NCBI GenBank assembly: GCA_039978075.1
Contig: JBDWCA010000014.1
Location: forward strand, 124,001-188,000
Length of the DNA: 64,000 nt
Direction: 5' to 3'
DNA from: Anderseniella sp039978075
GTDB lineage: Bacteria; Pseudomonadota; Alphaproteobacteria; Rhizobiales; Aestuariivirgaceae
A program made the position numbers and the translations under genes. The notes under the pieces were generated by a model, which was given only the letters and a program-made list of their open reading frames with translations, was not told where the DNA came from and did no database searches. Position 1 is the stretch's first letter. Each line of letters begins with the position of its first letter. Positions 62,236 through 64,000 of this stretch are shown here, piece by piece.

Positions 62236-62269
62236 CCTTGTTAAATTTTTTTGCAGGTGTGATTGGCGA

Positions 62270-62647
62270 TCAGGCGGGCTTCAGTTTGCCCGGTGCGGAT
62301 TGAATTGCTGAAGTTTCGTCGGCAGCAGAACTGGCGTTTCGCACAACCTGCTCAAGGACGTTGAGGTACTCCAGGAACCGTTCGCGCCCGGCAGGGGTCA
62401 GGGCGCAGGAGGTGTGCGGGCGGTTGCCTTCATAGCCTTTGTGAACGGCGACCAGGCCGGCCTCGGCAAGCACCTGCACATGGCGCGACAGATTGCCGTC
62501 GGTCAGACCGCACAGCGTCTTCAGTTCATTGAAGGCAAGGCCTTTGGGATGAGAGATCAGCGAGGTCATGACACTCAGTCGCGCCTTTTCATGGATCACC
62601 CGGTCCAGCCCGTCATAGGAATACGGTGCATCACTTGGTGTCGGCAT
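62270..62647 (-). CDS. winged-helix transcriptional regulator
   Basis: A 125-residue winged-helix DNA-binding protein of the HTH_34 type: IHEKARLSVMTSLISHPKGLAFNELKTLCGLTDGNLSRHVQVLAEAGLVAVHKGYEGNRPHTSCALTPAGRERFLEYLNVLEQVV. There is no effector domain, so control is by a small ligand on the helix-turn-helix body or by the membrane protein encoded with it. The start ATG 62647 has GGAGAG upstream and overlaps the membrane protein gene by 17 bp. The two palindromes around the uppS-like gene and this operon are its likely targets. Confidence 0.9.
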   Translation of the reverse strand: MPTPSDAPYSYDGLDRVIHEKARLSVMTSLISHPKGLAFNELKTLCGLTDGNLSRHVQVLAEAGLVAVHKGYEGNRPHTSCALTPAGRERFLEYLNVLEQVVRNASSAADETSAIQSAPGKLKPA

Positions 62648-63251
62648 GGAACTCTCCATAGGCAAAATGAAGGACGCCGGCCAGCGCGATCTGGCCGAGT
62701 GTGAAGGGGACACCCATCAGCCAGGGCGACAGGGCAGTTGAAGAACTGGCGAGCATCAAGACGGTGAATCCGGAGACGAAATACCAGCCGCCGATCCAAC
62801 GCACGGTGCGCGGCAGGGAGCGTGCACCGGCAAAGATGCCAAGCGCCAGAAACACCTGCCAAAGACCGGGCAGGGTCCACAGGGCGTCCGGGGCAAATTT
62901 CCAGACAACAAGGGTTGTGGCCAGCCCGGCAAAGCCTGCCGGCAGGAACTGTTCAAATGCATTCAGCACAATGGCATCGGCCAGTCCGCCATGATGACGA
63001 TTGGAGCGGGCATAAACTTCTGCCGAAATCAGGCAGGCCGCAAGCGCCGCTGTGACCATCCAGGTCACGACGTAGACAGAATGATCTGGCGCAAGCAGGT
63101 CCGGCCATAAAAGCTGGGAAACAGCAGTCAACGCCGCAAGTCCACCGCTCAACGCCATGACAGCAGGCCCGAAACCACGAAACATGGTTCCAGCCGCGAG
63201 CTGACTGCGCATATCCGAAATATCCGCCAGGGCGCGATCAATGTCTTTCAT
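62631..63251 (-). CDS. six-helix membrane protein, unknown function
   Basis: A 206-residue protein with a ~30-residue helical, charged N-terminus (MKDIDRALADISDMRSQLAAGTMFRGFGPAVMALSGGL...) then six hydrophobic segments of about 20 residues. The start may be ATG 63251 or TTG 63263; neither has a strong ribosome site. It is the first gene of a two-gene operon with the winged-helix regulator, a pairing seen in other proteobacteria. The operator at 63266-63284 precedes it. Possible membrane sensor for the regulator (inference). Confidence 0.75.
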   Translation of the reverse strand: MKDIDRALADISDMRSQLAAGTMFRGFGPAVMALSGGLAALTAVSQLLWPDLLAPDHSVYVVTWMVTAALAACLISAEVYARSNRHHGGLADAIVLNAFEQFLPAGFAGLATTLVVWKFAPDALWTLPGLWQVFLALGIFAGARSLPRTVRWIGGWYFVSGFTVLMLASSSTALSPWLMGVPFTLGQIALAGVLHFAYGEFHADTK

Positions 63252-63265
63252 CAGGGCATCCAATT

Positions 63266-63284
63266 TACTTTACAATGCAAAGTA
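63266..63284. promoter_or_regulatory. palindromic operator before the membrane protein-regulator operon
   Basis: TACTTTACAATGCAAAGTA is symmetrical at eight of nine base pairs. It lies 15-33 bp before ATG 63251. The same palindrome covers the start of the uppS-like gene at 62217-62235; a further TGCAAAGT half-site is at 63293-63300. Confidence 0.8.
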
Positions 63285-63336
63285 TATGTAACTGCAAAGT
63301 GAATCGCAAGTCTGAATTGCCGTGCCAGTCGCCGGG

Positions 63337-64000
63337 CTACAAAATCTGGCTGAGGAACTCGCGCGTGCGGGGGTCCTTGGCGCTCTTGAAGAATGTCTTG
63401 GGCGGCCCGTGTTCAACGATGACGCCGCGATCGGTGAAATAGATATGATCGGCGATTTCGCGTGCAAAACCCATTTCGTGGGTGACCAGAATGCAGGTCA
63501 TGCCCTCGGCTGCCAGGTCCTTGATGGTTACCAGGACTTCTTTCACCGTCTCCGGGTCCAGGGCGGCGGTTACTTCGTCAAACAGCATGACGTCCGGGTT
63601 CATGGCCAGTGACCGGGCAATGGCAACACGTTGCTGCTGGCCGCCCGACAGTTCGCCCGGATAGTTGTCTTCCTTGCCCTCGAGGCGCACCTTCTTGACC
63701 AGCGCGCGGGCCCGCTTTTCGACCTCGTCTTCAGGTTCTTTCAGCACCAGCAGGGGTGCCATCATGACGTTTTCCAGCGCTGTCTTGTGCGGAAACAGGT
63801 TGTATTGCTGGAACACCATGCCGACTTTCTTGCGCAGCGCCAACTTGTCCAGACCGGCCGCGTTGACCTCCTGGCCCTCAACCTGGATGGAGCCTGCCTG
63901 AATGTTGTTGAGCGCATTGATGCAGCGGATCAGCGTTGATTTGCCGGAACCTGATGGCCCGATAATGCAGATCACTTCGCCTTTCATCACATCCAGGCTG
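63337..64000 (-). CDS. polar amino acid ABC transporter ATPase, 5' end outside window
   Basis: An ATPase of the GlnQ/HisP class. Walker A IIGPSGSGKSTLIRC, Q-loop VFQQYNLFPH, signature LSGGQQQRVAIARSL, Walker B VMLFDEVTAALDPE and the switch His in LVTHEMGFARE are all present, ending at the usual EFLSQIL. The frame is open to the window edge (SLDVMKGEV), and the normal ~25 residue start (an acid-rich strand with a FG..VL..) is missing. Permease and binding-protein genes must lie beyond the window. Confidence 0.95.
   Translation of the reverse strand, partial: SLDVMKGEVICIIGPSGSGKSTLIRCINALNNIQAGSIQVEGQEVNAAGLDKLALRKKVGMVFQQYNLFPHKTALENVMMAPLLVLKEPEDEVEKRARALVKKVRLEGKEDNYPGELSGGQQQRVAIARSLAMNPDVMLFDEVTAALDPETVKEVLVTIKDLAAEGMTCILVTHEMGFAREIADHIYFTDRGVIVEHGPPKTFFKSAKDPRTREFLSQIL

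Overview
The window is a chromosomal segment of an alphaproteobacterium, most likely a free-living and possibly marine member of the Hyphomicrobiales/Rhizobiales. This rests on the order amidase - rnpB - division/cell-wall (dcw) genes, a class A RNase P RNA, an IF-1/cold-shock pair, a DUF1127 protein, a CtrA-like box in front of ftsZ, and many genes for N-methylated amines. The species cannot be named from the sequence. No rRNA, tRNA, CRISPR, phage or intact insertion sequence was seen.

Layout. 1-4112: the 3' end of a peptidoglycan amidase, rnpB, a small secreted protein, a cold-shock protein, a long-tailed IF-1, and an orphan betaine-type binding protein. 4113-20584: an almost gapless dcw operon, rsmH-ftsL-ftsI-murE-murF-mraY-murD-ftsW-murG-murC-murB-ddl-ftsQ-ftsA, supplying the lipid II pathway and the divisome. 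mraZ is not in front of it. 20671-25978: an accessory block (YihY membrane protein, LuxR solo, Cys-rich repeat protein, enoyl-CoA hydratase, cupin, FAD oxidase) that splits ftsA from ftsZ. 26248-35609: ftsZ, bamD, recN and ligA, the usual downstream set, but lpxC is absent between ftsZ and bamD. A dead aquaporin gene, a glutamate-synthase-like flavoprotein and a BadH-like dehydrogenase lie between bamD and recN.

35856-48458 is a catabolic and transport region. It holds a Rieske oxygenase, a complete spermidine/putrescine-type ABC transporter, a trimethylamine-dehydrogenase-family flavoprotein and two tandem azlCD export pairs, followed by an aminopeptidase P. The Rieske gene and the transporter operon carry the same 16-bp inverted repeat at the same place relative to their predicted promoters, so they probably answer to one unseen (TetR-type) repressor. 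The likely job is uptake and stepwise N-demethylation of a quaternary or methylated amine.

48910-56215 is mostly housekeeping: DUF1127, prmA, a small cytochrome c, an FAD monooxygenase, two secreted proteins, a methyltransferase and UvrD. 56289-61484 is a second methylamine module: a LysR regulator, a non-pyrrolysine MttB-type methyltransferase, and a divergent dimethylglycine-dehydrogenase-like FAD/GcvT fusion. 61474-63284 holds a second-copy-type cis-prenyltransferase (UppS family), a winged-helix regulator and a membrane protein, tied together by two copies of a 19-bp palindrome. The window ends inside an amino-acid ABC transporter ATPase.
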